This document shows, piece after piece, positions 12,840 through 26,810 of a DNA stretch of 64,000 nucleotides; the stretch's first letter is position 1, and the number at the start of each line of letters is the position of its first letter. Made by a program: the position numbers and the translations under genes. Origin of the DNA: Lamellibrachia satsuma. Its lineage: Eukaryota; Annelida; Polychaeta; Sabellida; Siboglinidae. Location: positions 2,625,001 through 2,689,000 of the forward strand of contig BSQZ01000026.1 in the NCBI GenBank assembly GCA_033239005.1, written 5' to 3'. The notes under the pieces are model-generated. The model worked only from the letters and a program-made list of their open reading frames with translations. It ran no database searches and was not told where the DNA came from.

Positions 12840-13585
12840 CAAATTTATACTCTAAGTCAAAGAAGTTCTGAATATTACATCAGCATCAGAAATCAGACAA
12901 TTCCTGGCAAGTAACCTGACACCAAACGGAAGAAGATAGATTAACTGCACAATGAAAACAGGAAGATTGGACAAAACATATCACCCCACTCCACCTGACT
13001 GGGTGGGGTGGGGGTGGTGATCATGATTGAAAGAATGCTATCTGGAGGCATTCATTGTAAACAATTTTATGCTGTTTTGTGCTAAGCAGAAGGCTCACCA
13101 TGCACTGGCAACTGGTCCATACCGGTCTCAAGTAATAAATCAGTCCAAGTCAACATTTTGAATTTACAATGTATGCAAACAGGCCCATAACAAGCACACA
13201 AAGGATCTTAATCGCTCTTTGTAATTCTAAGATTTCCATTGCCTAGAACAATAAGTGTGTAATTCATATTTCCCAGCATTCAAAGAGTTTTATTTGGTCA
13301 GCAGAATAATACAGAAATATGATATCATTTGATAACCTAGAGCATTTTATTTTGTAAATAAGAAAAATTAAGTAGATTCAGTGAAATAATAAATCGAGCA
13401 TTATTGCGTATTGCCTCTGTAATTCTCATTAATTGTGGTTTTGTTAGAAACTATTCATGTATATCTACACTTCCAGAAACCCATTCCATGCCCAACAGCT
13501 GGCATGACGATGTTACATTTTCAACGAAGTTTAACGTAGTCAACCAGGAGATTCAAAACTAATCAACTGACATAGAATAGCTGAA
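12840..13585. repeat. Dispersed repeat, pairs with 45010-45722
   Basis: Collinear similarity to 45010-45722, including CACTCCACCTGACTGGGTGG, the GGTCTCA..TAATA..TCAGTCC segment and the final CAACCAGGAGATTCAAAACT block. No coding frame is shared. It is a moderately diverged block of about 0.7 kb, either an old transposon or an insertional duplication. Confidence 0.88.
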
Positions 13586-16500
13586 ATACGGGTGGTTTCT
13601 GGGCCCCACATTTATTACGCTTAGCTAGTTAATTTTTGGCAATCCCATCGACAGATATGTTCAACTCTTTGTTACTACGATAGGGGAACTGCTTTTTATA
13701 TCTAGTTAGGTCGTGGGCAATGCCCACTGTCATGCTTCCTAATGCACCACGCAAAAATTACATTGTATGTATGTTAATAATATTATACTGGTAGTTAAGT
13801 ATGGTCTAGGAGACTAAAACTACGATAACAACTGATCCCTAACATGGAAACCTCCCTACCTTACTACAGTCATTTAAATTATACATTCACATACACTTTC
13901 CTTAATGACACTAAAAACAGCTTTTCTTCTCAAGTACTTGTTCCTACACATATACCACAGTCCTTCTCAATAGACTACCATAAGCATTTTTACTTGAATT
14001 GGCAAGCTGTCAACTACGTTATGGTGTCAATGCCACTGACTCAAAGTGAGCCACATTATACAGTCAGTCTCTCCTACAACGTCCCAAAATACTACAGCCA
14101 TTCAGAGATGCCATTAATCTTAAATGTACGTTGTCAATTCAATTGGTTTCTCTTATTTAGTTTCAGACTCATTTAGTAAAAATGCAAACCTATCTAGTAC
14201 AACATGCCAGCTCATTTGTACAAATTTGTTATTTAGTTTAATCATCGGACAAACAAACTGCAAAAGGGTCCTGGCAGTATATACTACGCTGTTCACACTT
14301 TTGCAAGTTACCCGATCTAACGATCAAAGTCAATTCTTTCAAAGATTTCAGCAAAAGTAGGCACTCTTTTTATGAAACCGACTGTGCATACCACAAACTA
14401 TTCACACACTACATAATGTGAACATTAGTGAACCTGATTCATAATGGGCTGAACCAAATGAGGAGTTTTATGTTCTGCCAACAGCCAGTTCTTGTCCAAC
14501 AGGAATTAATTATATTGGTTGGGGCAATCTTTTTTTACACTTAAAGGTGCTTAATAAATTCCTATTTTTTTGCAAGTCTCATTTCAAATTAATTTTGTGC
14601 AAAACCAAACCTACCTAGTATCCACTGCACATGCTAGCTCGTTTTGTGCAACTTTTGTATGTATTTTTTTGAAGTTATCAGATGAACTATTAAATTAGTT
14701 AAGTGTTAACTGAAGTGAGAATCGAAATGTTGAACAATCATGAATTTCTTCCTTGGTGAAATTTCATAACTTTGTCATGTGATCGGCGAGAGGATGGAAG
14801 TCACGCCCATGATCAGCATTGACCCACACAGTGTTTACCATTTTGGATATCCGCTATTTTGATCCTTACCAGATCTAATGACTGAAGTGAATTCTTTCGA
14901 TGATTTGAACAAAAATAGGCATTTTTTTAATTAGATCGACTGTGGATGTTACATAAACTATTCACACACTACATATTTGGACAACAATGAACCGGATTTG
15001 TGATAGGCTAAATCAGTTGAGGAAGCAGTTTTAAGAGAATAATTTATATGCTATTTTGAAAAAGTGTGAAGAACACTTTGAACAAGCGATATTCTAAATC
15101 ACTAAGAATTCATCAAATAAATACAAACAAATTGTTAGAAAAACAGTTTTTGAATTATATACTTACGATTTTCCAACAGTGAAAAAACGTTTCGTTAAAC
15201 GATGCCACTGCACAAATTCCTATATGTTGGGAAGCCTTTATGTAAAAATGTGAGCTGCTATTGTCAATTGAGAACTTTCCTGGGGTGATTATTACAATAC
15301 AAGTAGTTGTGTACATTTTCATCCATTAAATATGTTGTCGCTTTACATCAACAGCTACCAATATATTGTTCACAACTGTACTGACAATTATATATATACT
15401 GTTACAGTTATGACACACGATATAATCTTGTGATTGTGAATCATTAAATGATCAAGGAGAGGAGGGCTGACTGCCAGCCTCAATTCATAGTCATGACATG
15501 CAGTCACGACACACAGTCACGACATTTGCTGAAAATAGCCATTCAAATTTGGCAATAATGAAATGAAAGTCATGCCTGACTGCACCTTTACTGTTACAAT
15601 TACTTATTTCTAAGGCCACAATTGAACTCTTATTTCGCTGTGCTACTATGATAAGTGTTGTCATCTACTGCATAAATTAGACTCACATTGTCATTGCATA
15701 GTCATATTTAATTAATTAATTTCACAAAATCCCAATTAGCTTTATATAGTACATGAAAGTTCAAGCTTGTTCGGTTTGTTGTTCATGATGATTCAGTGCC
15801 TCTGTGTCAGTACTTGTGATTTGTTAAAATAATATTCCTCGGTGTTGAAAACATGCATGTTATCATATAATTAAATGACTGGGATTATTTATCTGCCAGA
15901 TGAATCAGCGAAGTTGTATTTTGTAGTAACTTCCAACTTGTCTGAGAGTGAGAATTAGTTATAGAAAACTTCAAAGTGTGTCACCTGTGGTTGTCTGACA
16001 AGACAGCTAACACAAAGCTATTGCTCCTGACCACATCCTGTTCCTTGTCTCACTACTGCTGACAGCTGTTTATGTCAATGAGTCTACTGTGCAGTGTGAT
16101 TTATTATCCTGTCACAGACTCTCAATGACAAGGATCATTAGTTCCAAAATTACAGTCTTTAGATAGTGTGTAACACTGACATCAGCATCACAAATAGGTT
16201 GTTTATGAGGATGATCAATTTGTACAAAATGGTTGATCATTTCTAGATTTGAAAAAAATCTAGACAGAAAGTTTTCCTATGTGAGCTAAAAACAGCTAAA
16301 AATAAAATGTTGCTTTTAGAAACCTTAGGTTTGAAGATTTTTTTTACAAATGTATATTACAAAATATTATTAAACTGATAAAAGTTGTATTCAAGGTCAG
16401 CAAAAAGCCAGAAACAAATACTTTGCTATGTATGTGGTAGGTTCTTGTAAAAATTATTTCGATGAGAAGTACAATCAACCTCAGGTCCCGCGCTAGCGCA

Positions 16501-16890
16501 GTTGACCTATATAAATCTTGGCACATGTCATCCTGAACTTTCCCTAAATGGCTCCTTGTGGAGACAGTAACACTGGTGGCAGACGGCACAGTACACGACA
16601 ATGAATGGTGCACAGCAGATGATAAATTGACACCCATTTTAAACACATAATAATATTACATACAAGTGTAGACAGTGACAACTGTAGTGAAATGGCATAT
16701 TGCAACAACATTAAAACTAATTTATTTAAAGGTATAATAACAACAAAATGGTGAAAGTAGGTTTTCTTAAACAGAGCCACAGAGAAAGTAATAATTCATC
16801 TTACAAGAATGATTAAAATAGCTTCTGCCCTTTTGACTGGCTGTGGATTTAGACAGTTATTTTACACACCCATTCATTAGTTACAGAAAA
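13586..16890. other. Repeat-derived non-coding DNA
   Basis: Two copies of one dispersed family lie at about 14120-14470 and 14560-15010, and a third at 20850-21240; all share ACCTACCTAGTATCCACTGC-like text and GATCTAACGACCAAAGT-like text. No recognisable gene. The open frame at 13844-14176 has no family resemblance I can name. Confidence 0.55.
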
Positions 16891-17117
16891 GTTATTACTG
16901 AGTACTCCATTAGCTTCCTGTCCTAGCAGTTATTACTGAGTACTCCATTAGCTTCCTGTCCTAGCAGTTATTACTGAGTACTCCATTAGCTTCCTGTCCT
17001 AGCAGTTATTACTGAGTACTCCATTAGCTTCCTGTCCTAGCAGTTATTACTGAGTATTCCATTAGCTTCCTGTCCAAGCAGTTATTACTGAGTACTCCAT
17101 TAGCTTCCTGTCCTAGC
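16891..17117. repeat. 38-bp tandem repeat, 6 units
   Basis: Six head-to-tail copies of a 38-bp unit starting GTTATTACTGAGTACTCCAT and ending CTTCCTGTCCTAGCA. Only two or three substitutions separate the units, so the expansion is recent. Confidence 0.98.
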
Positions 17118-19097
17118 TGGAATTCTGACAATCTGAAGGTTTGTGGGTGAAACTGTTATGTAATGCACCACAACAGAATACAATGAAGGGATGCCAATGG
17201 AAGCATCTAGCAATGGTATTTCCTGGGGCATTTTTCTATATATTGAATAGTAATTTGTGGGGTGATCTAAGATGGGTGATGGGGGGACTTCCACTTCTCT
17301 TGGCAGCTTGTTTACAAACAGCTAGGGTGTTGTAACAATAAGGTCACCTGACTTAGACCATCATACAGGTATAACCACCAAGTGATATATCAGCTATTAT
17401 CAGGTTGTATTTCGCACTTACTAGTACATGTGTACCTGCACTCACTGGTACATGCGTACTTGCACTTACATGTGTACGAGTGCACAGCCAACCCACCCCT
17501 CATAACCCATGCACCCAGACCCAGTCTTCCCCATTCACCAGACAGTCAGGCCCAGTGGAGCGTGACAGCAGTAACAGTTACAGCTTTGGACTGTCAACAA
17601 GAGGGGTTCCAGTCCACCTATTGGTGTTTCAAAATTTGGGCTAAAAAGAGCCATTGGTCCTTTCTACCTCGTGTCTAAGCCAGGGGAAGTAAAAGATCCC
17701 ACAAAGGGGGTAAATGTGTGAACTGCCGTGAACTCTCTAACTCTAGAGAAGAAAAACTCTGACAATAAATCACTCCTATATATTAGCCCTAACCCAGTTT
17801 GTCTGCAAAGAACAACGTTTTACAACAATAATGTTGCCTGACAAAAACCACACTATAACCACTGAGTGAGGTGATATATCTGGTGATGTTCATGTCTGTT
17901 CAGGTACATGTTAGAGAAGTGTGCCACCTGTAGGAATCTGCTAGGTACACATCAGGTACTAGTGAGATATTACACGTTTACAACTTGTATAGCCAATGCA
18001 GACGATAGGGCGAAGTTCTTCTGGACCTGGGGCTTCCATCTTTTGGACCTAGGCCTTCCATCTTTTTTCACTGAATTTAGACCACACCTAGACACATCTA
18101 CATGCATGCATGCATGCAGGCTCGCATGCATGCACATTCTGTCATGATAAAGTAAATTAATAATCACTACACTTTTAGCAGGTTTTGTATACAGGTGGAT
18201 GTCATATTTAGTTCAGGTACATTATTTAGTCGTTCCTAAGTCACCAGACAGACATGCAAACATATTCTGTCACATAATGTAACTTCACAAATTTTCTGGA
18301 ATTCTGACAATCTGAAGGAATTTGAATCAACATACTATGTAATAATAACTATAACATAATAACGTTAACTGCGCTTTACATAAAAAACATTAAATAAATA
18401 AATACATATAAACACATTACATATAAAAACAAATAAATATAAAATTGTGTTAAAGACTAATACAATTAGGCTAATTATAAGTAATTAAATTAGGAATAAA
18501 AACCTATATAGCTAAATACAATTATTTAACATAAAACACAATTAAAATAAGTTAACTAATCCACCACAAGAAGCCAGTGGAAGCAGAGCAGTGACAATGA
18601 AAGGATGACTCGTGGTATTCCCTGGGCATTACATTTCCTAGTTCTACTTAGGGTAATTAGTAGGGTGATGCAAGAAAGTCTGATGCAAGATGTCCTTGGA
18701 GGAAGGCAGGTGGGATGGGGGTGAAGCTGGGTGGGGTGATAGTAGGGGTGTGTATGGGGAACTTCCACTGCCCTGGTCAGTTTGTTTGGAAACAGCTGCT
18801 TTTACAACAATAACATCACCTGAGAAAAACATCAAATAACCACGCACTGGGTAAGACACATCATGTGTTCAGGTAGATTCAAGCGATGGATTTCACCTGT
18901 TGAAACTTGCTAGGTACACATGTACTAGTTAGTGATATATTACATGTTGACAATGCATAGCCAATGCGAGATCCTAGATACGTCACTGGCACTGCAGCAG
19001 TCAAACATATAAGTCCAATGAACTGGTAAGACACCCCCCGTGACACTTTCTGCCTGAGCATATCCCCCCAGACATATTCCCCCTAGACAATAACTCC

Positions 19098-19185
19098 ATT
19101 GGTTTATTGAGAGTCCAACAATTGTGAATCTTTGTTTGGCCAACCCTTGTCAGATATACATCTGTCAGTTCTGTTCTTGCACCTA
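19098..19185 (-). mobile_element. Short LINE 3'-end fragment
   Basis: TTATTGAGAGTCCAACAATT and TCAGATATACATCTGTCAGTT match the 3' end of the LINE at 31083-33570. Only the terminal part of the last open frame is represented. Confidence 0.65.
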
Positions 19186-20557
19186 TAGACACTGCTGAGA
19201 CAATGAGATCAACAAAACACATCACACAAAGCAAACCAAGCAATGAATTCTCCGTAAAATGTATAATCCAGCTTGAAAGTCACTTGTGCAACAGTTTGTA
19301 CAACAAATGTCACATAAGCTATGGATATGGCTTTACTGATATCGTGAATATGTAAGATAGAAAAATAAACATATCACTGTTCCTGCACACCTGTAGACTT
19401 CTTAGTTGCGAGATTAAACTGAATGTTCCAAAATTGTACTCATTAATAGATGACTACTAGGTAAGCCATTAATATTGGGGTCACCCTGTGACCCCTTGGT
19501 TAGTGTTGTGGGTGTGCACTGAATTTATACCACCCACTGGGAAAAAAAGTTAAGACCTCCCTCACAATAAATTACAACAACTAACAAAAACAATGGTAAT
19601 GGCAGCAAGAGTAACTATAGCAACAACAACAACGACAAAAACATTCAACAGACACCCACACACCCACCCACACCCACCCACCGACACACACATACCCACA
19701 CAAACACCCACACAAACACCCACACACATACTCACAACCACACACGCTAATTTCCTGTTCTAGAATTCGGACAATCTGAAGGATTGTGGGCAGAATTGTT
19801 ATGCAATCCACCACTAGATGTCAGCCAAAGCAGAGCAATAACAGAGAAAGGATGACACATGGAAATCCCTGGGGATTTTTCTAGTTCTATTAACTAGTAC
19901 TTTGTGGGGTGATCCAAGACCATAGATTTAGGGATGGATATGGTTGTCACCTGACTAAATACCACAAACAACACCGCCTACACCACTGCACTGTATGAAG
20001 AGGGGGAATACCCCAACTTATCTGATACTGCAATACTGCAGGTGCGATTAAACATGTTATCTGTTGTGTTGGCTATCTATGGTTCCCCCTATGTGTGTAA
20101 CCTACTCTAGATGTAGGGCCCAGTAGCATACTAAAGATACGCTTGGATATGAATAAAACAAATAGGTTACTATAACTATTTACTCACATATTGTCTTAAC
20201 CTGCCAATCATATACCACTTATACTGCAAACAGAAGGGTAGTTGGACACAACATTAGGCAGATTGCACAAGGCATGTCCAGTATTGTCCACCAGGAAATA
20301 TATGTCAAGTACAGTTGCACATATATCTGAATTAAATATCTACGTAGACATTCCTGAAGTTCTATCTTGCTTTGTCTGACTGCTAGATTTTACAAGTTAT
20401 ATTATATGGTAATTTGCAGGGTGATCTACGAAATAGGTGATATATGATATGTGTGAGCCAGACATATCATCATATCACAGCTTCAGGGTGTATAAACAAT
20501 GCATAGTAAGTAACAATAACACCAACACTGCGCTGTATTCAATTCATACAGACTGTG

Positions 20558-20560
<3 letters not shown>

Positions 20561-20593
<33 letters not shown>

Positions 20594-20604
20594 GGGTGGG
20601 TGGG
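20561..20604. repeat. Poly(G) tract and GGGT repeat
   Basis: 32 consecutive G residues followed by three GTGGG-type units. Strong G-quadruplex potential. Its length is likely uncertain in sequencing. Confidence 0.95.
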
Positions 20605-21754
20605 CGTATAGGGGAATACCCCAAATTGTGTGAGTGCCATTAAATGAAGGTAACCATATATGGTAACAAATCAGTAGATATCTGGCGACTCATAACAACA
20701 TAATTTCAAAGGTTACCTTGGAGTGGCGTATTGTTTATAAATAGACAACTGCCAAAGACTTCACAACAACAACTTATGAAATAACTAAACTATAACAAAC
20801 CAATTGCTATCTCACCAACAACTAGTTATTCACTGAAAATGTATATAAAGGTCCTTCCTCAATTCAATTAGTTTGTTAGTCTCATTTCAAATTCATTCTG
20901 CAATAAATCAAACCTACCTAGTATCCACTGCAACATGCTAGCTCATTTGTATGTAGTTCAGACAAACTATTAAATTACTTTGGCCAAACATTAAGTGAAG
21001 TGAAAATGGAAACGGTAAAAACTCACAGAGATCGGCGAAAGGATGGAAGTCACACCCATAATCGCCACTGACCTGCACAGTATTTACCATTTTGGATATC
21101 CGCTATTTTGTGCCTAACCAGATCTAACAACCAAAGTTAATTCTTTCCATGATTTAAAAAAAGGCATTTTTAAAAATTAAATTGACCGCGGCGTTACATA
21201 AGCTATTCACACATAATATATAATATTATTTGGGGATCTACAAACTAGATGTATTCTGTATTAATTGTTGCTTGTTTATGAACAGACTTGTGTGATGTGT
21301 TGTGAATGTGTGGGAACAATCAAATCAAGTGTCAATGGACTGAATTAAACAAATGTGTGTTCTGAGTGACGACAAACCTTGATTCTATTTGTGAGAGCAG
21401 AAATTGTGTGTATGAGTGTGTGGAAGTGATGTTTTTGTGCACAGTAGCATCTAAGCTTTGAAATGATGCCATTTGTCAGTAGGTATACCAGTTGCGTAAT
21501 GACACAGTGGCTGTTAGGCAGGATGTACTCATATTTGGGAAACCGGGGAATTTCATGGCAGAAATGCACGGGCATCATGCTTTGAAGCAATTTGTGCGAA
21601 AAGGAGGTATGTCATTTTCACGAATTTCGCACACCAGGTGTCTTAGTGGGTCTGTCATTTTCTGTGAATTTAAAAAAAAAATTGTAGGATAAATTTTCAA
21701 TGTAGGTGCAAGAATGTTATAATGGTCGTCTATGGGAAAAGTGACTGTGGTCCG

Positions 21755-22465
21755 TGCCCGGAAGGCAGTGTTATTAGAACACGACTGACATACAATAAGC
21801 GCAATTTGTCACAAGGGCCAGAAAATGTGAGTTAAAAGTATGTTTTTTGAAACTTTTGGTGATTGTGATTAGTGTCTACTGGTGTGTAAACTACCAATAC
21901 ACTTGACCAGACTTTATTATCTGTGCACTTACAGATGGTTTAACTATGCACAGGGCAGAAGATTATTTACATTACTTCATTGAATTAATGAGAAGTTAAT
22001 TAAAGGGCTAGTTGAGCCACCCAAGGCCCAAGGGAGGATTAGCTGAGCAGCAGCTAAAGAACGAAGACGAGTGTTCTTTACCCTAAAATGCACCAGGGAA
22101 TTAATTTTTCCAAGCAAATTGGGACATAGCAATAGCGGCAATGAATTAGCAGTTAGTTATGCTGGTTGCAATTGGCCTTTAAGTCTATATTAATTGTGTT
22201 GACTTATTAATTCAGCATGTAGACTTGTCAGAGACTTGTTATACCCATTGGGTATATGTGTTGGCTGATTTGTTATGAAATTGTAGTACAAGGACTACGT
22301 AAATTATACAAATAAAGCATTTAGCCAACTTACGCTACACTGTGGCTCAACTTACCCCACACCAAGTGTTAGTTGAGCCAGTTTACCAACCCTATTTGAA
22401 TCAGCTACATATAATTATCTATGCACACTATATATACTATCTTGGTATAAAACGATCTACTAATA
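21755..22465. mobile_element. Internally deleted copy of the TIR transposon at 34988-36715
   Basis: The left part (GGAAGGCAGTGTTATTAGAAC...) matches 35085-35255 and the right part (TTAACTATGCACAG onward, with GTGGCTCAACTTACCCCACA) matches 36079-36600. About 0.8 kb of the middle, where the longer copy has its acidic open frame, is missing. This is the usual form of a non-autonomous derivative. Confidence 0.8.
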
Positions 22466-22469
22466 GATC

Positions 22470-24335
22470 ATAGAGTGACAGAGCACTTTCACACCAGCCA
22501 GCAATCAACAATAAACATTCCTACTGAAATAATCCCAAACAGGAATTTCATGTAGGATTAGTGCAGTACATAAAACTATACCAGTAATGCAATAAAGCCA
22601 CAGGGTTCCCAAAATAAATCGAAATTAAGCATGGTAAATTTCCAAAGGTGAAAATTCCACTGTTGCACAGTTCCATCTACTCATTGATAACACAGTGCCT
22701 GACCCCTGACCTTTCTTATTCATTGATGGCACGTGACCACACTTGGGCTTAGCACATGGCTCCTCACTACAGTAATCATATCTGTTAATGTTTACGTCAA
22801 TAACTAGTTGTCAAGTCACAGTGGTGACAAGAAATAAAAGCCCCATTATTAAACCTTAAATAAATATATTAAGTTTGGAAAATTTCCACCATCATCCCAC
22901 CATTGTTGATGTGACCTTACAAAATAAATTTGTAAACCTAGAATGTACTACAAAAGATCACAGCCAACAAAGCAGATTGCTTCATCTGACATCATCTTTT
23001 ATGAACCAGACCCTTCTTCAATCTTCATTAACCCTTTAGACCCCATGCACCCATATGGACCTGGAAAATGTTTCCCAGTGTGCTCACGTGCCCAAAGGTA
23101 GCTGGGGTGGCTATTCTATCCTTGTTTTTGTAGTTTGTAGTAGTTTCAGTAAAAGTTTTTAAGATAAACCAACCATCTCTTCACATTTTGTAGTTGAAAT
23201 ACTACATAATACTCTAGATTAAAACTTTAAAAGTTTTTCACTTATTTGGTGATGTTTCATGATTTTAAAAACAATTTTGTAAATATGAAAAAATACCCAC
23301 AAAATGCCATCTCTACCATTCGTTCCAGAACCCATATTATTTTACTCGCATATACATTCATTTCATATGCTACATTTCAGCATCGTAAATGTTGTAGCTT
23401 TTATAAAACACTTAATTAGGTAATGTTTCCTGTCTGTTAGCGATAATAGATATGTGTATCATGCTTGAAATGTGACATTTTTAGTTGTTTTACATATTGT
23501 TGACAAAACAACGGCCATTTGCAATACTGACATGTCCCGTTAATTTTCTGCCAAAATGGCCCTTGAATCTGTATTTGTAATATATTGTTGTCTACAGTAT
23601 CAGGCTACGCCAGCCATCTGACAAACATGTGGTGTGTTTACGATCATTTTTGATTGGCCCGTTTTCCGGCGGGGTCACCAGGTCACATCAACTTATTTGT
23701 GGTGTTGATGTTATCCGGCGGGGTCACCAGGTCACATCAACTTATTTGTGGTGTTGATGTTCAGTTCAATATTTCCTAGCATGTTATAATAAAAAAATCA
23801 AATGACACGTTTATAGCCACCTCAGCAACCCTAACTACATGAAACAATTACCCATGCAGTAACTGGAATCAGTAGTGTTTATGATTCTTCTAAATACAGT
23901 AATCATTATGGGCTGTATATATTTGAAACATCTCTTATTTTGTTAATGTGCATGTCTATAACTAGTTGTGATGCCACAGTCATCTCAACGTAATTACCTG
24001 TACAATGTCATATGTAACCACGCTAAAACCACAAGTAACAGGATCTGTCAAACTTGTACAGTACATTGGCAACTGCACTGATAAGTGGCCCCGTCTAGTG
24101 ATTTGTTGAGAAATTAATAAGTACTGAGCAGGCAGATTCCACAGTTGCTGAAGTGGGGTGACAACACATTACCTTCTACACTCCTTTAACTCTTTAGACT
24201 CATAAAAAAAGCGAAAAATGTCAACACAACCACATGTAAAGAATACACACGGTATATGGAGGAATTTATTCATTTTAGTTTCAGTGTTCCCCGCTTCATT
24301 AAAGGCACAATGGACTTATAAATAAGTGGGAGTGG
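22470..24335. repeat. Duplicated block, unit 1 (pairs with 27710-29490)
   Basis: Collinear with 27710-29490 from AGAGTGACAGAGCACTTTCA to AAGGCACAAT.GACTTATAAA. Unit 1 has a 49-bp segment twice (23665-23761) that unit 2 has once. A partial third copy starts near 26298. No gene recognised. Confidence 0.9.
23665..23761. repeat. 49-bp tandem duplication
   Basis: TCCGGCGGGGTCACCAGGTC and the following 29 bases occur twice in direct succession. The homologous block at 28926-28972 has one copy. Confidence 0.95.
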
Positions 24336-24479
24336 TCTCCCATGAAAGGGGAATTATCACGAGAAAGCCTTTTCTGCTGCATGGCAAGGTGGCCTCTAGT
24401 GAACTTATAAACAAACACTGGACTGAAAATCAATGAAACAAAGATAAATGTAATGGCCTGAATAGAACAGCAGTGAGTC

Positions 24480-24830
24480 CTGGACACTAAGAAAGAGGAT
24501 GAGAAACGTATACACACATCCAAGATGTGGGTGTGGTGCAGAATGCTCAGGAGAAGCTGGACACAGAGAAAGACAAACATCACTAGGAGAGAAGGAAGAA
24601 GGTGTGTTGTGTTTCATTAAGAGAAGAAAGCTGGGTAAGTACGGTCATTGGAAAAGTAGACCAGATGGCCTGTACTTAGCAGCTTAGGAGAACTATCTGG
24701 AAAAAAACTGAAGAGGTAGAAAATGGAATGGATTGACATCAAGCATTGGACAGATGATGGACTCAAAGTGGCTAGAGAGACCGCTAGGAGATGCCAACGG
24801 CCTAACTGAGGCTGCGCCTATACAAAAAGA
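24480..24830 (+). mobile_element. LINE reverse transcriptase C-terminal fragment
   Basis: One frame reads KMWVWCRMLRRSWTQRKTN, then with frame changes IKRRKLGKYGHW and WIDIKHWTDDGLKVARETAR. This order (FEMWCWRRMLRISW, then KRRKL.YFGH, then a W.DDI..WT.....A...A..R tail) is typical of the C-terminus of endonuclease-type LINE reverse transcriptases. Stops and shifts show it is dead. It is not the same family as the LINE at 31-33.6 kb. Confidence 0.75.
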
Positions 24831-25189
24831 AGTAAAACCAACCTGGTTAACATATTTTATATCCAATGACACATTATTATATATATATACTGTAACGGTA
24901 TATGTGTCAATGTTATAATTATTGTTATTCAGTATTGCAGAATTCTCAGAGACATAGTGAGAGAGTCCATCACAATGAATACCTTATGGTTGGAAAGTAA
25001 TTCACTGTTTACTTAAATCTATTTACTTGGCTGAAAAAACCACAAAAACTTTGATTACGTTTGAAAGAAAGTTTAACTAACTTACTTACCTGGCCCACTA
25101 TTATAGTATTATATTATATTCTTCAATAATTTCCTTCACTGGCTTCAGCAAGTTGTACAAGCCACTGTAGTATGGCACATCACCCATTT

Positions 25190-25385
25190 AACAAGATTGC
25201 CACCCAAGGCAAAAAAACGATGACATGTGGACAAGGAAGCCATTGGCTTATTGAGATTCCAGCAATTGTTCATCTATGTGCTTCAGAGATATTTGTCAAT
25301 TTTTTTTAAACCTATTCACACTGCTAACATTTACACAATCTGTAGATAATCTGTTCCATTCATTTACAGTCTTGCTCACTGAAAT
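25190..25385 (-). mobile_element. Truncated LINE 3'-end copy
   Basis: AACAAGATTGCCACCC, GGAAGCCATTGGCTTATTGA and TATTTGTCAATT...TATTCACACTGCTAA match the 3' end of the LINE at 31083-33570, from the last codons to the 3' tail. A typical 5'-truncated insertion. Confidence 0.85.
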
Positions 25386-25539
25386 ATGCCCACTGCTGGG
25401 TTTCTCAGACAAATAATGAGTAGGCTTGTGATGATGAGTAATTAAGCTACTAAAAGTTTACTCATCATTACAGCTTGCAAGCACAAACTAGCAATGTTGT
25501 TGGTGCATCAACTAGCTTTATGTTATGAATGAAACATGC

Positions 25540-26810
25540 ACACTATTAATTGTTTACTTGTGGTGGTCTTAGTTTAATAAACCAGACTATGTCTATGTCT
25601 AAAATATGATATCTCTGTTTTGTGCTGTGTCTACAGTTTGACACACAAAGAGTCATGTCATTAAACATGTATTTAACTAACACTGAACATCTGATATACA
25701 ACACAAACATATCAATTATCTTCCACACCTGTGTGTCAATTAGATGAGGTTAAACAGAATGAATCATCACTAGATGCTGAGATCATCACTCTGAGACCCC
25801 AGGACAAGTTTATTCCACTGTCATTGTTTACTAACAGACACTGCCAGTGACCTCTGCACACCCTACGACATAAACATGTTACCATTGGTTACCAGAAATA
25901 TGATTCCGCGACATTCTTCTACTACTGTTCTGCAGAGATGTTTATCTACACCTCCATTCACCCAGAGAAGTTCGTCTGAGCTGACTGGGTACTGCCTGAG
26001 TACTTCCTCGTGCATTATTCATTTCACTTATCACTTATTATTACTTATTTTTGTTTGATCTTTCTGACTCTGCGAAATGTGATCTGTTATATTTGCGTAA
26101 ACCTACAGGTAAATAAACTTACATTGAATGAAGTGGTATTAAGCATGTCTGAGTAAACGTAACAGTTCTTTGTTGTCGTAGTACTTCATGTATACGTATT
26201 GAATTACACAACCGTATAATCTCTCTAAGTCTAAATATTGTGTGTAACCAACGATCATAAATTGCAGGAAATAAAAGTGACAGAAGTAAATGTCATGTCA
26301 GAGTGACAGAGCACATTCACAGCACCAGTAATCAACAATAGAAATATAACTAGGCCAGAATATGGCAGATGACATTCCCTTTTAAAATTCTAATATGAAT
26401 TTGATGTAATAGTAGAATTGGGGTAGTACACACAAGTATATCAGTAATGCAATAAACCCATAGGACCACTGAAATAAATTAAAATTAAGTATGGCAAATG
26501 ACATATGTGGACAATTTCCATTGTGGAAATTTTTTTAATGGCATGCACTCACACAATAACATATTATTTGGAATATTCCACCCGTCACGGTATGTGTGCA
26601 TTGATGCATACAGCGCAGAGAGAGCTATTTTTGACAGAGAAGTTAATGCTGTCTAGACAGAGAAGTTAATGCTGTCTAGACAGAGAAGTTAACGTTGTCT
26701 AGACAGAGAAGTTAATGCTGTCTTGACAGAGAAGACAATACTGTCTAGACAGGTGCCAGCTGCAGCAATAGGGTGACACAGAAAAAGTCCCTGAAGTCTG
26801 CCCTTACATG
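25540..26810. repeat. Partial duplicates of the 27.1-27.8 kb repeat block
   Basis: 25640-25760 resembles 27150-27260 (TAACACTGAACATCTGATA, ATATCAATTATCTTCCACAC). 26298-26560 resembles 27718-27960 and 22470-22680. Together with the other two blocks it forms a three-part array of related sequence. Confidence 0.75.
26633..26751. repeat. 23-bp tandem repeat, about 5 units
   Basis: Repeats of ACAGAGAAGTTAATGCTGTC plus TAG, with two diverged units at the right end. TGTCTAGACA inside it is itself palindromic. Confidence 0.93.

Larger units (their letters stand above)
17118..20640. repeat. Cluster of one dispersed repeat family
   Basis: Copies of one family recur at about 17118-17345, 17810-18003, 18297-18970, 19761-19990 and 20395-20620. 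Shared marks are GGAATTCTGACAATCTGAAGG, AAAGGATGAC..GG.ATTCCCTGGG, TGGGGTGATC.AAGA and a TTACAACAATAA..TCACCTGA block. They may be fragments of one non-autonomous transposon. No coding capacity was recognised. Confidence 0.75.
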